NCBI GenBank assembly: GCA_005779525.1
Contig: SXIZ01000032.1
Coordinates: 1 to 6,102, forward strand
Origin: Methylococcaceae bacterium
Lineage (GTDB): Bacteria > Pseudomonadota > Gammaproteobacteria > Methylococcales > Methylomonadaceae
Reading direction: 5' to 3'
Length of the DNA: 6,102 nucleotides
Shown here: positions 1 to 5,764 of the stretch, piece after piece
How the letters are laid out: the number at the start of each line of letters is the position of its first letter
Numbering within the stretch: the first letter of the stretch is position 1
Program-made: the position numbers and the translations under genes
Notes under the pieces: generated by a model
The model's database searches: none
Told to the model about the DNA's origin: nothing
What the model saw: the letters and a program-made list of their open reading frames with translations, nothing else

Positions 1-8
1 ACCACAAC

Positions 9-13
9 GGTGA
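9..13 (+). promoter_or_regulatory. ribosome binding site deciding the start of the DUF6624-like gene
   Basis: GGTGA lies five bases before ATG 19 and overlaps the alternative GTG start at 10. It favours ATG 19 over GTG 10, which has no Shine-Dalgarno-like sequence in the nine bases visible before it. Confidence 0.4.
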
Positions 14-18
14 ATCTC

Positions 19-570
19 ATGCTCAAGGAATTTAATCAAGAGCTGCGAACTCAGCTTTTAAATATGCAGTCAGAAAATTTAAACGTACTCGAAGAATTGA
101 TTACTAACGGTGAATTAAAGACCGACGACTACCATCCCAAAATCGAAGCAATACACTTAAAAAATACTGCAGATATCCGCGCAATCATCGAACAGCATGG
201 TTGGCCCGGTATGAGTCTTGTCGGTAAAGACGGTGCTCAAGCAGCCTGGATGCTAGTTTTGCATGCTGTACAAGATTTAAATTTTATGAGTAAGTGCCTA
301 AATTTAATGCGTAGAGCAGTTCTGCAAGGGGAAGCTGAACGCTGGTGCTTAGCGTATTTGGAAGACCGGGTATTATTACTCACGGGAAAACAGCAAAAAT
401 ATGGCACGCAATTTCTAGTCAATGCCGAAGGCAAAACCTATCCTTTAAATCTTAGAGAACCCGAGAAAGTCAATTGGCGTCGTCGCCAAGTTGGCTTAGA
501 ACCCATTGGCGCAGTGAACCAGCAATTACAATGGATACAAAACTTCATTTTTGACAACCGATTGCGATAA
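19..570 (+). CDS. DUF6624-like protein of unknown function
   Basis: This gene encodes a soluble protein of about 183 residues with no signal peptide or membrane segment. Counted from an alternative GTG at 10, it carries HGWPG at 63-67, a G-K-D-G-A-x-A-A-W block at 72-80, A-Y-L-E-D-R at 115-120, Q-x-Y-G-T-Q-F at 129-135, and V-N-W-R-R-R-x-V-G-L-E-P at 154-165. This set and order of motifs is what I know from the DUF6624 family, which has no established function. The Q-H-A usual after the AAW block is L-H-A here. I prefer ATG at 19 because GGTGA lies five bases upstream. GTG at 10 is in frame, and the frame stays open to the window edge, so a longer N-terminus cannot be excluded, although ATG 19 already gives the expected family length. 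It stands alone on its strand and converges on the lipoprotein gene, with 57 bases between stops. Family call fairly sure; role unknown. Confidence 0.75.
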   Translation: MLKEFNQELRTQLLNMQSENLNVLEELITNGELKTDDYHPKIEAIHLKNTADIRAIIEQHGWPGMSLVGKDGAQAAWMLVLHAVQDLNFMSKCLNLMRRAVLQGEAERWCLAYLEDRVLLLTGKQQKYGTQFLVNAEGKTYPLNLREPEKVNWRRRQVGLEPIGAVNQQLQWIQNFIFDNRLR

Positions 571-627
571 TTCACCAGCATCAGAAGTAAGCAGCCCTAA
601 CGTCTTGCTGCAGAGCATAAATCCCAA

Positions 628-1113
628 TTATTTGGCGGCCTGAAGCGTTATTTTGCCATCACTGCCAACTGCAAAATGATAGACTTTTTCGTCATTTGCA
701 CTCAGGTCAACCTCCCATTGCCTTGCATTCGTTCCAGCACCACCTTCACACAAGAAATTTCCTTGCGGATCTCTATCAATTTCAACTGTATGCTTGCCCG
801 GTGGCAAAAAGAATTGCGCGTACTCATCTAAATCTAAACGCGCCACAAGCTTTTTATTAATCGACAGCGCGTAAAAGCAAGCATTACTAATCGCGCCTTC
901 ATGGCGCACCACCGTTAAGGTAGCAGCGTTATTTAGATGTGTCTGCAAGCCTAACATACGCTCACTCGGTGCCCGCTTCGCAACACTATTTTGGGTAAAA
1001 ACTGTGGCACATCCACTGCTTAAAGTGGTAAGCACTAAAATTATCAGGAGTGAAATAAGGCTTACGTGCTGGTAGGTGCGCAACATAAGAACGACAGGGG
1101 TCAAAATCATCAT
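628..1113 (-). CDS. predicted small lipoprotein, function unknown
   Basis: The protein has 161 residues. An N-terminal hydrophobic segment (about 17-31) ends in L-S-S-G-C with Cys35. This fits a type II (lipoprotein) signal peptide, although -3 is Ser rather than the favoured Leu. The mature part, about 127 residues, should be anchored in a membrane facing the periplasm. It contains a short beta-rich stretch, with K-K-L-V-A-R-L at 87-93 followed by F-F-L-P-P-G-K-H-T-V at 101-110. That pattern recalls PEGA/DUF2846-type lipoproteins, where a small sandwich domain displays a P-G-x-H turn. Cys79 and Cys122 could form a disulfide. ATG 1113 has AAGAG seven bases upstream. An in-frame ATG at 1086 would give a more typical signal peptide of about 25 residues but lacks a ribosome binding site. 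It is a single gene, with its promoter region in the gap to dtd. Lipoprotein call likely; domain family only suggestive. Confidence 0.7.
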   Translation of the reverse strand: MMILTPVVLMLRTYQHVSLISLLIILVLTTLSSGCATVFTQNSVAKRAPSERMLGLQTHLNNAATLTVVRHEGAISNACFYALSINKKLVARLDLDEYAQFFLPPGKHTVEIDRDPQGNFLCEGGAGTNARQWEVDLSANDEKVYHFAVGSDGKITLQAAK

Positions 1114-1170
1114 GAAAATGCTCTTAAAAATAAATTATTTCGGGCCAGTGTAAAGAGATAAAAATTGCAA

Positions 1171-1199
1171 TCCATACACATCAAAATTTATATTAACAA
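1171..1199 (-). promoter_or_regulatory. weak candidate promoter for the lipoprotein gene
   Basis: On the - strand, TTGTTA (1199-1194) and TATGGA (1176-1171) are separated by 17 bases, resembling sigma-70 -35 and -10 boxes. Transcription would begin near 1164, about 50 bases before the start codon. Each box matches the consensus in only four of six positions, so this is a guess; TTGAAA at 1210-1205 with TATAAA at 1192-1187 is an alternative whose 12-base spacing is too short. Confidence 0.2.
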
Positions 1200-1322
1200 A
1201 GCAATTTCAACGCCAGATTTATTAAATAAGTATCATAATGTCATTTCAGATTAGAAGACACTAATCGCAAGCGCTAAAGCAAATTTTGCAACAGCTCACT
1301 AAAAAATTTAACCGTCATCATT

Positions 1323-1339
1323 GTTGTGCACTGCACAAC
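1323..1339. repeat. perfect 17-base inverted repeat, possible operator
   Basis: GTTGTGCA, one central C, then TGCACAAC form a perfect dyad with eight-base arms. Odd-length dyads of this size are typical of sites bound by dimeric helix-turn-helix repressors. It does not look like a terminator, since a folded loop would leave only about six stem pairs and no T-run follows on either strand. It lies about 210 bases upstream of the lipoprotein start and about 100 bases after the dtd stop. The regulator, if any, is not identifiable. Confidence 0.45.
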
Positions 1340-1341
1340 TG

Positions 1342-1357
1342 TTGCTGTTTTGCTGTT
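1342..1357. repeat. tandem 8-base direct repeat next to the dyad
   Basis: TTGCTGTT occurs twice in immediate succession, two bases after the 17-base dyad ends. It could be extra binding sequence for the same regulator or chance in an AT-rich gap. Two copies are too few for any claim of a tandem-repeat locus. Confidence 0.4.
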
Positions 1358-1440
1358 GACGAAACATCATTACTTACGCGAGCAGATAGTGCATTTGTAG
1401 CCAGTTATTCTAAAACTACTTAGGTAAAACTTTGTGTCTA

Positions 1441-1878
1441 TTAGGCTCTCAAAGTAAAGGTCACTGGACCATAATTCACTAAAGCAACTTCCATATCTGC
1501 GCCAAAGACCCCAAATTCCGTCACCGGATATTGCTCACGCGCTAAATCCTGTAAATATACAAATAATTCCCGCCCCTTTTCCGGCGGCGCTGCTTTAGTG
1601 AAACTGGGACGATTGCCTTTTTGGGTATCGGCCGCCAAAGTAAATTGTGGCACCAATAATAATCCCCCGTGAATATCTTGGAGGCTCAGATTCATGCGGT
1701 CATCGCTGTCAGCAAAAATCCGATAATTTAGAATGCGTTCCAACAAGCGCTGTACATTTTTCTCGGTGTCTTCAGGCTCAACACACACCAGGGCCATAAT
1801 CCCGTGTCCGCAACTGCCTACTAAAATATTATTGACGCTCACGGATGCGGAGCGGACTCTCTGTATAATTGTGATCAT
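1441..1878 (-). CDS. dtd: D-aminoacyl-tRNA deacylase (Dtd)
   Basis: Dtd is a cytoplasmic homodimeric enzyme that frees tRNA from D-amino acids (and glycine mischarged on tRNA-Ala), protecting translation from wrong-handed residues. At 145 residues it has the full family length. It starts with the usual M-x-x-x-I-Q-R-V and carries E-P-E-D at 34-37, R-M-N-x-S-L at 61-66, Q-F-T-L-A-A-D-T at 78-85, R-P-S-F at 90-93, F-G-A-D-M at 125-129 and N-Y-G-P-V-T at 135-140. The last is the Gly-cisPro loop that excludes L-amino acids. Oddly, residue 77, Ser in the standard S-Q-F-T-L signature, is Pro (codon CCA), while Gln78 and Thr80 are kept. ATG 1878 is the only sensible start, but no Shine-Dalgarno sequence precedes it. 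It is divergent from mutM with 27 bases between start codons, so its promoter must lie within mutM. Confidence 0.96.
   Translation of the reverse strand: MITIIQRVRSASVSVNNILVGSCGHGIMALVCVEPEDTEKNVQRLLERILNYRIFADSDDRMNLSLQDIHGGLLLVPQFTLAADTQKGNRPSFTKAAPPEKGRELFVYLQDLAREQYPVTEFGVFGADMEVALVNYGPVTFTLRA
1864..1869 (+). promoter_or_regulatory. candidate -10 box of the mutM promoter, inside dtd
   Basis: A perfect TATAAT sits 36 bases before the mutM start codon, within codons 3 to 5 of dtd on the other strand. No good -35 box is found at 16-18 bases; TTGACG at 1832-1837 is 26 bases away, too far. Because the dtd-mutM spacer is only 27 bases, a mutM promoter has to lie in dtd, which makes this box the best candidate. 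Confidence 0.35.
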
Positions 1879-1905
1879 TGTTAATTAATTGCTGTTTAGA
1901 AGAAA

Positions 1906-2730
1906 ATGCCAGAATTACCCGAAGTTGAAACCACCTTACGTGGCATCAGTCCCCATATTATCGGACACACTGTGACCGAGCTAATTATTCGTCAACCGCG
2001 GTTACGTTGGCCTATACCTGACGAGTTAGCTCGGCAAGTGCAAGGCAAAATCTTACATAAAATTGAGCGACGGGCAAAATATCTGTTGTTATTTTTTGAA
2101 ACGGGTTGTGTATTGATCCACTTAGGCATGTCGGGCAGTTTACGCATTCTAACCAGCAAGCAAGAGGCCTTAAAGCATGATCATGTCGATTTTGTGTTTA
2201 ACGAATGCATTTTACGCTACACCGATCCACGTCGCTTTGGGAGTATTCTTTGGCTAGGGACTGCGCCTTGGCAACATCCTCTGCTCGCTAAACTGGGCCC
2301 AGAACCTTTAGCGGAGGAGTTTAATGGCGACTATTTATATCAAATGAGTCGCAAGCGCCAACAAGTGATCAAACAATGGTTAATGAATCAGCAGGTGGTC
2401 ACTGGCGTAGGCAATATTTATGCAAATGAAGCGCTCTTTAATAGCGGAATTAATCCACTCTGCCCGGCAGCGTCACTCAGCTTAGAAAATTATGAACGCC
2501 TAGCTGCTCAGGTAAAATTAATATTAAGTCAGGCCATCCGTCAGGGCGGCACCACCCTGCGGAATTTTACCGATTCGGAAGGTAAACCAGGTTATTTTAA
2601 GCAGCAGCTAAATGTTTATGGCCGCAAAGGTGAGCCCTGTAAGGTGTGCGCCACCTCGTTGATCGAAGTGCGCATTAACGGACGTAGCAGCGTGTATTGT
2701 AGTTGTTGCCAACCTTCAGGGACGTTCTGA
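1906..2730 (+). CDS. mutM: formamidopyrimidine-DNA glycosylase (Fpg/MutM)
   Basis: MutM is a bifunctional base-excision repair enzyme. It removes 8-oxoguanine and formamidopyrimidines from DNA and nicks the abasic site by beta,delta-elimination. Its 274 residues match the family, and all key parts are visible. M-P-E-L-P-E-V-E-T at 1-9 gives the catalytic Pro2 (Schiff base) and Glu3. Lys58 lies in R-R-A-K-Y-L. Met75 (H-L-G-M-S-G) and the D-P-R-R-F-G loop at 107-112 fill the gap left by the flipped base. The helix-two-turn-helix V-T-G-V-G-N-I-Y-A-N-E-A is at about 165-176. A C-terminal zinc finger has Cys245, Cys248, Cys265 and Cys268, with Arg260 on its hairpin. ATG 1906 is fixed by the need for Pro2; AGAAG just upstream is a weak ribosome site. 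Its last 15 bases overlap the 3' end of the convergent protease gene, and its stop codon begins a 16-base palindrome. Confidence 0.98.
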   Translation: MPELPEVETTLRGISPHIIGHTVTELIIRQPRLRWPIPDELARQVQGKILHKIERRAKYLLLFFETGCVLIHLGMSGSLRILTSKQEALKHDHVDFVFNECILRYTDPRRFGSILWLGTAPWQHPLLAKLGPEPLAEEFNGDYLYQMSRKRQQVIKQWLMNQQVVTGVGNIYANEALFNSGINPLCPAASLSLENYERLAAQVKLILSQAIRQGGTTLRNFTDSEGKPGYFKQQLNVYGRKGEPCKVCATSLIEVRINGRSSVYCSCCQPSGTF

Positions 2731-3276
2731 GATGCGCATCTCATCATGCTCTTGCGCAATTTTGTATTGCTTTAACACGCTCATCCCCAGCAACGGCTGA
2801 TTAAGATTTGGCGCGATCACCGCATCGACATTATCGAGCTTAAAAACGCCGAATCTTAGATGTGTAATCGTCACGCGGCAAGCTTGCGTGGAACCGTTCG
2901 CGGTGTCGATTTCCACCATTTCTTTACAATCGGTATGAGCGTCTTTGGCCACCGAAGCAGGCAAGGCCACTGACGTCGCCCCAGTGTCAATGAGAAATGT
3001 TACCGCCTGCCCATTGACTGCACCGTCGACTAGATAATGACCATTATTATCGGGTTTAAGTACGGAGGCTTGCGGTTGATAAGGCTTAGCGGTTACCGCC
3101 CAGGAAGAGAGCGCTTTGACATCTTTGGGACAGGGAGAAGAGGCGTAAATTAATACGCCTTTATCATTAATGCACTTATAAATCTGGTCTGCACTTAGTT
3201 GTGGGCAGTAGCCTAAAGTCACTACTCCAAAAATCAGATACCTCAGAATTAACAACACCGTTTTATGCCTTGCCAT
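2716..3276 (-). CDS. exported retropepsin-like aspartic protease with DUF4124-like N-terminus
   Basis: The 186-residue product starts with a cleavable-looking signal (M-A-R-H-K, hydrophobic to about 23, L-S-A|D near 29), so it should act in the periplasm or be membrane-tethered. Residues 30-50 (Q-I-Y-K-C ... Y-A-S-S-P-C-P, with Cys35 and Cys49) resemble the short DUF4124 domain. Residues about 79-182 match the bacterial clan AA, TIGR02281-type protease: G-H-Y-L-V-D, V-N-G-Q, F-L-I-D-T-G-A-T at 94-101 with catalytic Asp97, T-A-N-G at 125-128, and L-L-G-M-S-V-L at 162-168. Such enzymes work as dimers, each giving one Asp. Caulobacter PerP is a studied relative; the target here is unknown. I choose ATG 3276 because AGGA lies six bases upstream; an in-frame GTG at 3291 would add five residues. 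It overlaps ybdD by 28 bases, suggesting co-translation in the cstA operon, and overlaps mutM tail to tail by 15. Confidence 0.88.
   Translation of the reverse strand: MARHKTVLLILRYLIFGVVTLGYCPQLSADQIYKCINDKGVLIYASSPCPKDVKALSSWAVTAKPYQPQASVLKPDNNGHYLVDGAVNGQAVTFLIDTGATSVALPASVAKDAHTDCKEMVEIDTANGSTQACRVTITHLRFGVFKLDNVDAVIAPNLNQPLLGMSVLKQYKIAQEHDEMRISERP
2728..2743. repeat. perfect 16-base palindrome starting at the mutM stop codon
   Basis: TGAGATGCGCATCTCA equals its own reverse complement. Its first three bases are the mutM stop, and on the other strand it encodes Met-Arg-Ile-Ser near the end of the protease. As RNA it could fold into a six-pair stem with a GCGC loop on either transcript. 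No T-run follows, so it is a poor intrinsic terminator. About a dozen bases further, GCAAT/ATTGC (2756-2770) is a second small inverted repeat followed by TTTAA. Confidence 0.5.
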
Positions 3277-3437
3277 TTGGCATCCTGCCACTGCCGAAAA
3301 AACTCGGCTTTAGTCATCGGCGCGCTTGACGAACAAGTGCAGTCTGAGCACAACGCATGTCGCTCCAAATAGCGCTCATAGGCATCGTCACCTGATAATT
3401 GGCGCACACTGGCCCAGAATTTTTTTAGCATTTGCAT
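3249..3437 (-). CDS. ybdD: YbdD/YjiX family small protein, CstA partner
   Basis: This small protein of about 62 residues ends in P-M-T-K-A-E-F-F-R-Q-W-Q-D-A-K-W and R-C-C, the hallmark C-terminus of the YbdD/YjiX (DUF466) family. These are nearly always encoded just after cstA or btsT, and are thought to assist the transporter. E. coli YbdD is 65 residues. The start is uncertain. ATG 3437 shares one base with the cstA stop (TAATG), with AAGAGA three bases upstream. ATG 3431 keeps the same purine block nine bases away. ATG 3452 overlaps cstA by 16 bases and has no ribosome site. I prefer 3437 because of the stop/start coupling. Unusually, the stretch before P-M-T reads A-L-C-S-D-C-T-C-S-S-S-A (three Cys in six residues), where E. 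coli has H-P-D-Q-T. It is cytoplasmic, with no membrane segment. Its 3' end overlaps the protease gene by 28 bases. Confidence 0.92.
   Translation of the reverse strand: MQMLKKFWASVRQLSGDDAYERYLERHALCSDCTCSSSAPMTKAEFFRQWQDAKWQGIKRCC
3283..3286 (-). promoter_or_regulatory. ribosome binding site of the protease gene, inside ybdD
   Basis: AGGA on the - strand lies six bases before ATG 3276, within the final codons of ybdD. It supports ATG 3276 over the upstream GTG 3291 and places protease initiation under passage of ribosomes finishing ybdD. Confidence 0.5.
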
Positions 3438-5506
3438 TAATCTCTTACCCATTGTTCTACAAACTGACTGGGAATGCGCGGCACTTCAGTCAGAGGTAAC
3501 ACTGGCTTGCCACTTAAATAGCGCTGACAGACGCGCAACATATCAAATACGATTAACCATAATAATAGAACTAGAAATATGGTTATGGCTGCATCGAGTT
3601 TTAAATTAAAAATTAATTGTGGCGCCGCACTGATTTTTTCAGGCGCTAAAACACCCAACTGCAATTTTTGACTTAAATCTTCGGCAGCAGCAAGAAATCC
3701 CAGCTTAATATCTGCACTAAAAATTTTTTGCCACGCGGCAGTGGTGGTCACAATTACCAACCAGAGCAGCGGGAAGCCCGTCACCCCAGCATATTTAAGT
3801 TTGCCAGATTTCACCAAGATCCCAGTGGCTACCGACAACGCAATGGCGGCTAACATTTGGTTAGCAATCCCAAATAATGGCCAAAGGATATTCACTCCGC
3901 CATTGGGATCGATCACACCAATATATAAAAAATATCCCCAGCCACCGACGACTAAGGCGCTAGTCAAGGCAACGGATGGCCCCCAAGAAGTCTCACCTAG
4001 CTTGGGCCAAATATTACCCAACATATCCTGCAACATGAAGCGCCCAACCCGGGTGCCGGCATCTAGGGTGGTTAAGATAAAAATGGCTTCAAACATAATC
4101 GCAAAGTGATACCACAGTGCTAGCAAGCTGTTACCAAAGGCACTGCCAAAAATACTCGCCATACCCACTGCTAACGACGGTGCACCGCCAGTACGCGCAA
4201 ACAAACTGGCTTCTCCCATTTCCTTGGCGAGCATGTTCATGGTTTCAACCGTCACTGGAAAGCCCCAAGCAGAGATTTTAGCGACGGCGTCAATGGCCTC
4301 TTTGCCTACCACCCCGGCCGGACTATTAATCGCAAAATACACGCCCGGATCCAAGACCGTAGCAGCGATCATCGCCATTAAAGCAACAAAGGACTCTAAT
4401 AGCATCCCACCATAGCCAATCATACGAATATCCGCTTCATTGGTTAAGAATTTTGGTGTAGTTCCAGAAGCGATCAGCGCGTGAAACCCTGAAATTGCAC
4501 CGCAAGCGATGGTGATAAACACAAAAGGAAATAATTTTCCGCCGAAAATTGGCCCGGTTCCATCAATAAATTGGGTAATTGCGGGCATTTTAATCTCGGG
4601 ACGCAAGACGATAATCGCAATTGCCAGTAATGAGATGGTCCCGAGTTTCACAAAAGTCGATAAATAATCTCGCGGGGCCAACAGTAGCCACACAGGTAAG
4701 ATAGCCGCAGCAAATCCATACGCCATAATGCACCATGCAAGGGTCAAACCGTCGTGATCAAATGCAGCACGCCAAACGGCATCAGCGTCTATCCATCCCC
4801 CTCCGACGACCGCTAAGAGTAATAATCCGACGCCAATCACCGAGGCTTCTAAAACTTCACCTGGACGGATTTGACGCATATAAACCCCAACCAGCATGGC
4901 GATAGGAATGGTCGCCGCCACTGTTGCCGTAGCCCACGGGCTATGCTTCATGGCATTTACCACCACCAATCCCAATACCGCAATCAAAATGATCATAATA
5001 CTGAAGGTCCCAATCAAGGCCGCGCTTCCCCCCAAGGGACCGAGTTCATCACGCGCCATTTGTCCTAAGCTTCTGGCATCACGCCGAGTAGACAAAAACA
5101 AGGTCACCATATCTTGAACACACCCGCCGAGTACACCCCCAAATAAAATCCATAAGGTACCGGGTAAATATCCAAACTGCGCTGCTAAGGTTGGACCAAC
5201 CAGTGGTCCTGGGCCTGCGATGGCGGCGAAATGGTGTCCAAAAACTATCCAACGATTAGTGGGAATAAAATCACGACCATTTTCTAAGCGTTCTGCAGGT
5301 GTCGCGCGGGTGTAATCTACCGTCAAAACCTCACTAGCAATCCAGGCGCTGTAAAAACGATAGGCAATCGCATGAATACACATAGCGGCAACAATAAACC
5401 ACAAGGCATTGATACTCTCACCCCGATAAATGGCTATCCCACCCACAACACTCGCACCTAAAAGTGCTATCAAGATCCATCCAATAGTTTTAATAGGGTT
5501 TTTCAT
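3437..5506 (-). CDS. cstA: carbon starvation protein A, inner-membrane pyruvate/peptide transporter
   Basis: CstA-family carriers import pyruvate and have been linked to peptide uptake when carbon runs short. This 689-residue polytopic protein is close to the E. coli length (701), with hydrophobic segments throughout. Family signatures in order: D-Y-T-R-A-T-P-A-E at 64-72; F-G-H-H-F-A-A-I-A-G at 89-98 followed by G-P-L-V-G-P; Q-D-M-V at 131-134; S-T-R-R-D-A-R-S-L at 139-147; A-P-R-D-Y-L-S-T-F at 277-285; A-C-G-A-I-S-G-F-H-A at 334-343; T-L-D-A-G-T-R-x-G-R-F at 480-490; and L-W-P-L-F-G-I-A-N-Q at 541-550. A soluble loop at about 595-630 precedes a last membrane helix (about 637-655). ATG 5506 has AAGGTG seven bases upstream. 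Its stop overlaps the ybdD start as TAATG, so the two are very likely co-translated. CstA and BtsT are relatives; the length and overall match favour CstA. The transported substrate cannot be read from the sequence. Confidence 0.95.
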   Translation of the reverse strand: MKNPIKTIGWILIALLGASVVGGIAIYRGESINALWFIVAAMCIHAIAYRFYSAWIASEVLTVDYTRATPAERLENGRDFIPTNRWIVFGHHFAAIAGPGPLVGPTLAAQFGYLPGTLWILFGGVLGGCVQDMVTLFLSTRRDARSLGQMARDELGPLGGSAALIGTFSIMIILIAVLGLVVVNAMKHSPWATATVAATIPIAMLVGVYMRQIRPGEVLEASVIGVGLLLLAVVGGGWIDADAVWRAAFDHDGLTLAWCIMAYGFAAAILPVWLLLAPRDYLSTFVKLGTISLLAIAIIVLRPEIKMPAITQFIDGTGPIFGGKLFPFVFITIACGAISGFHALIASGTTPKFLTNEADIRMIGYGGMLLESFVALMAMIAATVLDPGVYFAINSPAGVVGKEAIDAVAKISAWGFPVTVETMNMLAKEMGEASLFARTGGAPSLAVGMASIFGSAFGNSLLALWYHFAIMFEAIFILTTLDAGTRVGRFMLQDMLGNIWPKLGETSWGPSVALTSALVVGGWGYFLYIGVIDPNGGVNILWPLFGIANQMLAAIALSVATGILVKSGKLKYAGVTGFPLLWLVIVTTTAAWQKIFSADIKLGFLAAAEDLSQKLQLGVLAPEKISAAPQLIFNLKLDAAITIFLVLLLWLIVFDMLRVCQRYLSGKPVLPLTEVPRIPSQFVEQWVRD

Positions 5507-5764
5507 TATTTTTCACCTTGGTATACATTACTCAGCCCTCACAGCATTAATAAATGACATGCATTAAACACATACTCAAAAATTCAACAGATAACTTTAA
5601 GGGTACTCGCTTTCGCACTTAAAACTCATACTAATATCTTATCAAAAATTTGTAATATTCCTTCGACCAAGCACTCTAAGTCTGCTTAAACACAAGACTT
5701 TAAAAAAGGCACAAATCTTCTAGCGTTAGACAATTTCAGCTCATATAATAGCTAGGAAGTACTC
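5507..5764 (-). other. 258-base upstream region of cstA
   Basis: This AT-rich gap lies between the stop of the upstream - strand gene and cstA, and should contain the cstA operon promoter. I found no -35/-10 pair with good spacing. Seen near the gene: GCATTAA repeated 17 bases apart (5544-5550 and 5561-5567) and a lone TGTGA (5543-5539, - strand) without the matching TCACA half, so a CRP site is not supported. A TATAAT at 5744-5749 on the + strand faces no + strand gene. No T-run hairpin follows the upstream gene, so read-through into cstA is possible. Confidence 0.45.
5514..5519 (-). promoter_or_regulatory. strong ribosome binding site of cstA
   Basis: AAGGTG on the - strand lies seven bases before ATG 5506. 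It is the best Shine-Dalgarno match in the window and fixes the cstA start. Confidence 0.7.

Larger units (their letters stand above)
1114..1440. other. 327-base intergenic region, probable control region of the lipoprotein gene
   Basis: No gene-length open frame or RNA gene was seen here; it lies downstream of dtd and upstream of the lipoprotein gene, both on the - strand. It is AT-rich. Visible structure, from left to right: a weak candidate - strand promoter (1171-1199), an inverted repeat GATTAG/CTAATC with a six-base loop (1249-1266), a short dyad GCAAA-T-TTTGC (1279-1289), a perfect 17-base dyad (1323-1339), a tandem TTGCTGTT pair (1342-1357), CATCATT copies flanking that block (1316-1322 and 1365-1371), and TAAAACT direct repeats (1411-1417 and 1425-1431). 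No hairpin followed by a T-run is present after the dtd stop, so dtd has no recognisable intrinsic terminator. Confidence 0.6.

Noticed and set aside
237..434. A 65-codon - strand frame opposite the DUF6624-like gene
   Set aside because: It is fully contained in a conserved protein gene on the other strand and shows no motif of its own.
591..611. GCAGC/GCTGC inverted repeat between the first two genes as a terminator
   Set aside because: The stem has only five pairs, the loop is eleven bases, and no T-run follows on either strand.
1249..1266. GATTAG/CTAATC hairpin as a dtd terminator
   Set aside because: The stem is AT-rich, six pairs, with no T-run after it, and it lies about 175 bases beyond the dtd stop.
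1274..1321. A 15-codon - strand frame beginning just after the 17-base dyad
   Set aside because: It has no ribosome binding site and is within what chance gives in an AT-rich gap.
3741..4415. Open frames on the + strand opposite cstA (3741-4109 and 4224-4415, also 4871-5117)
   Set aside because: They lie antisense to highly conserved CstA signatures, have low-complexity translations with no recognisable domain, and are explained by the codon use of cstA.
5533..5550. CRP site upstream of cstA
   Set aside because: Only the TGTGA half is present; the bases where TCACA should stand do not match.
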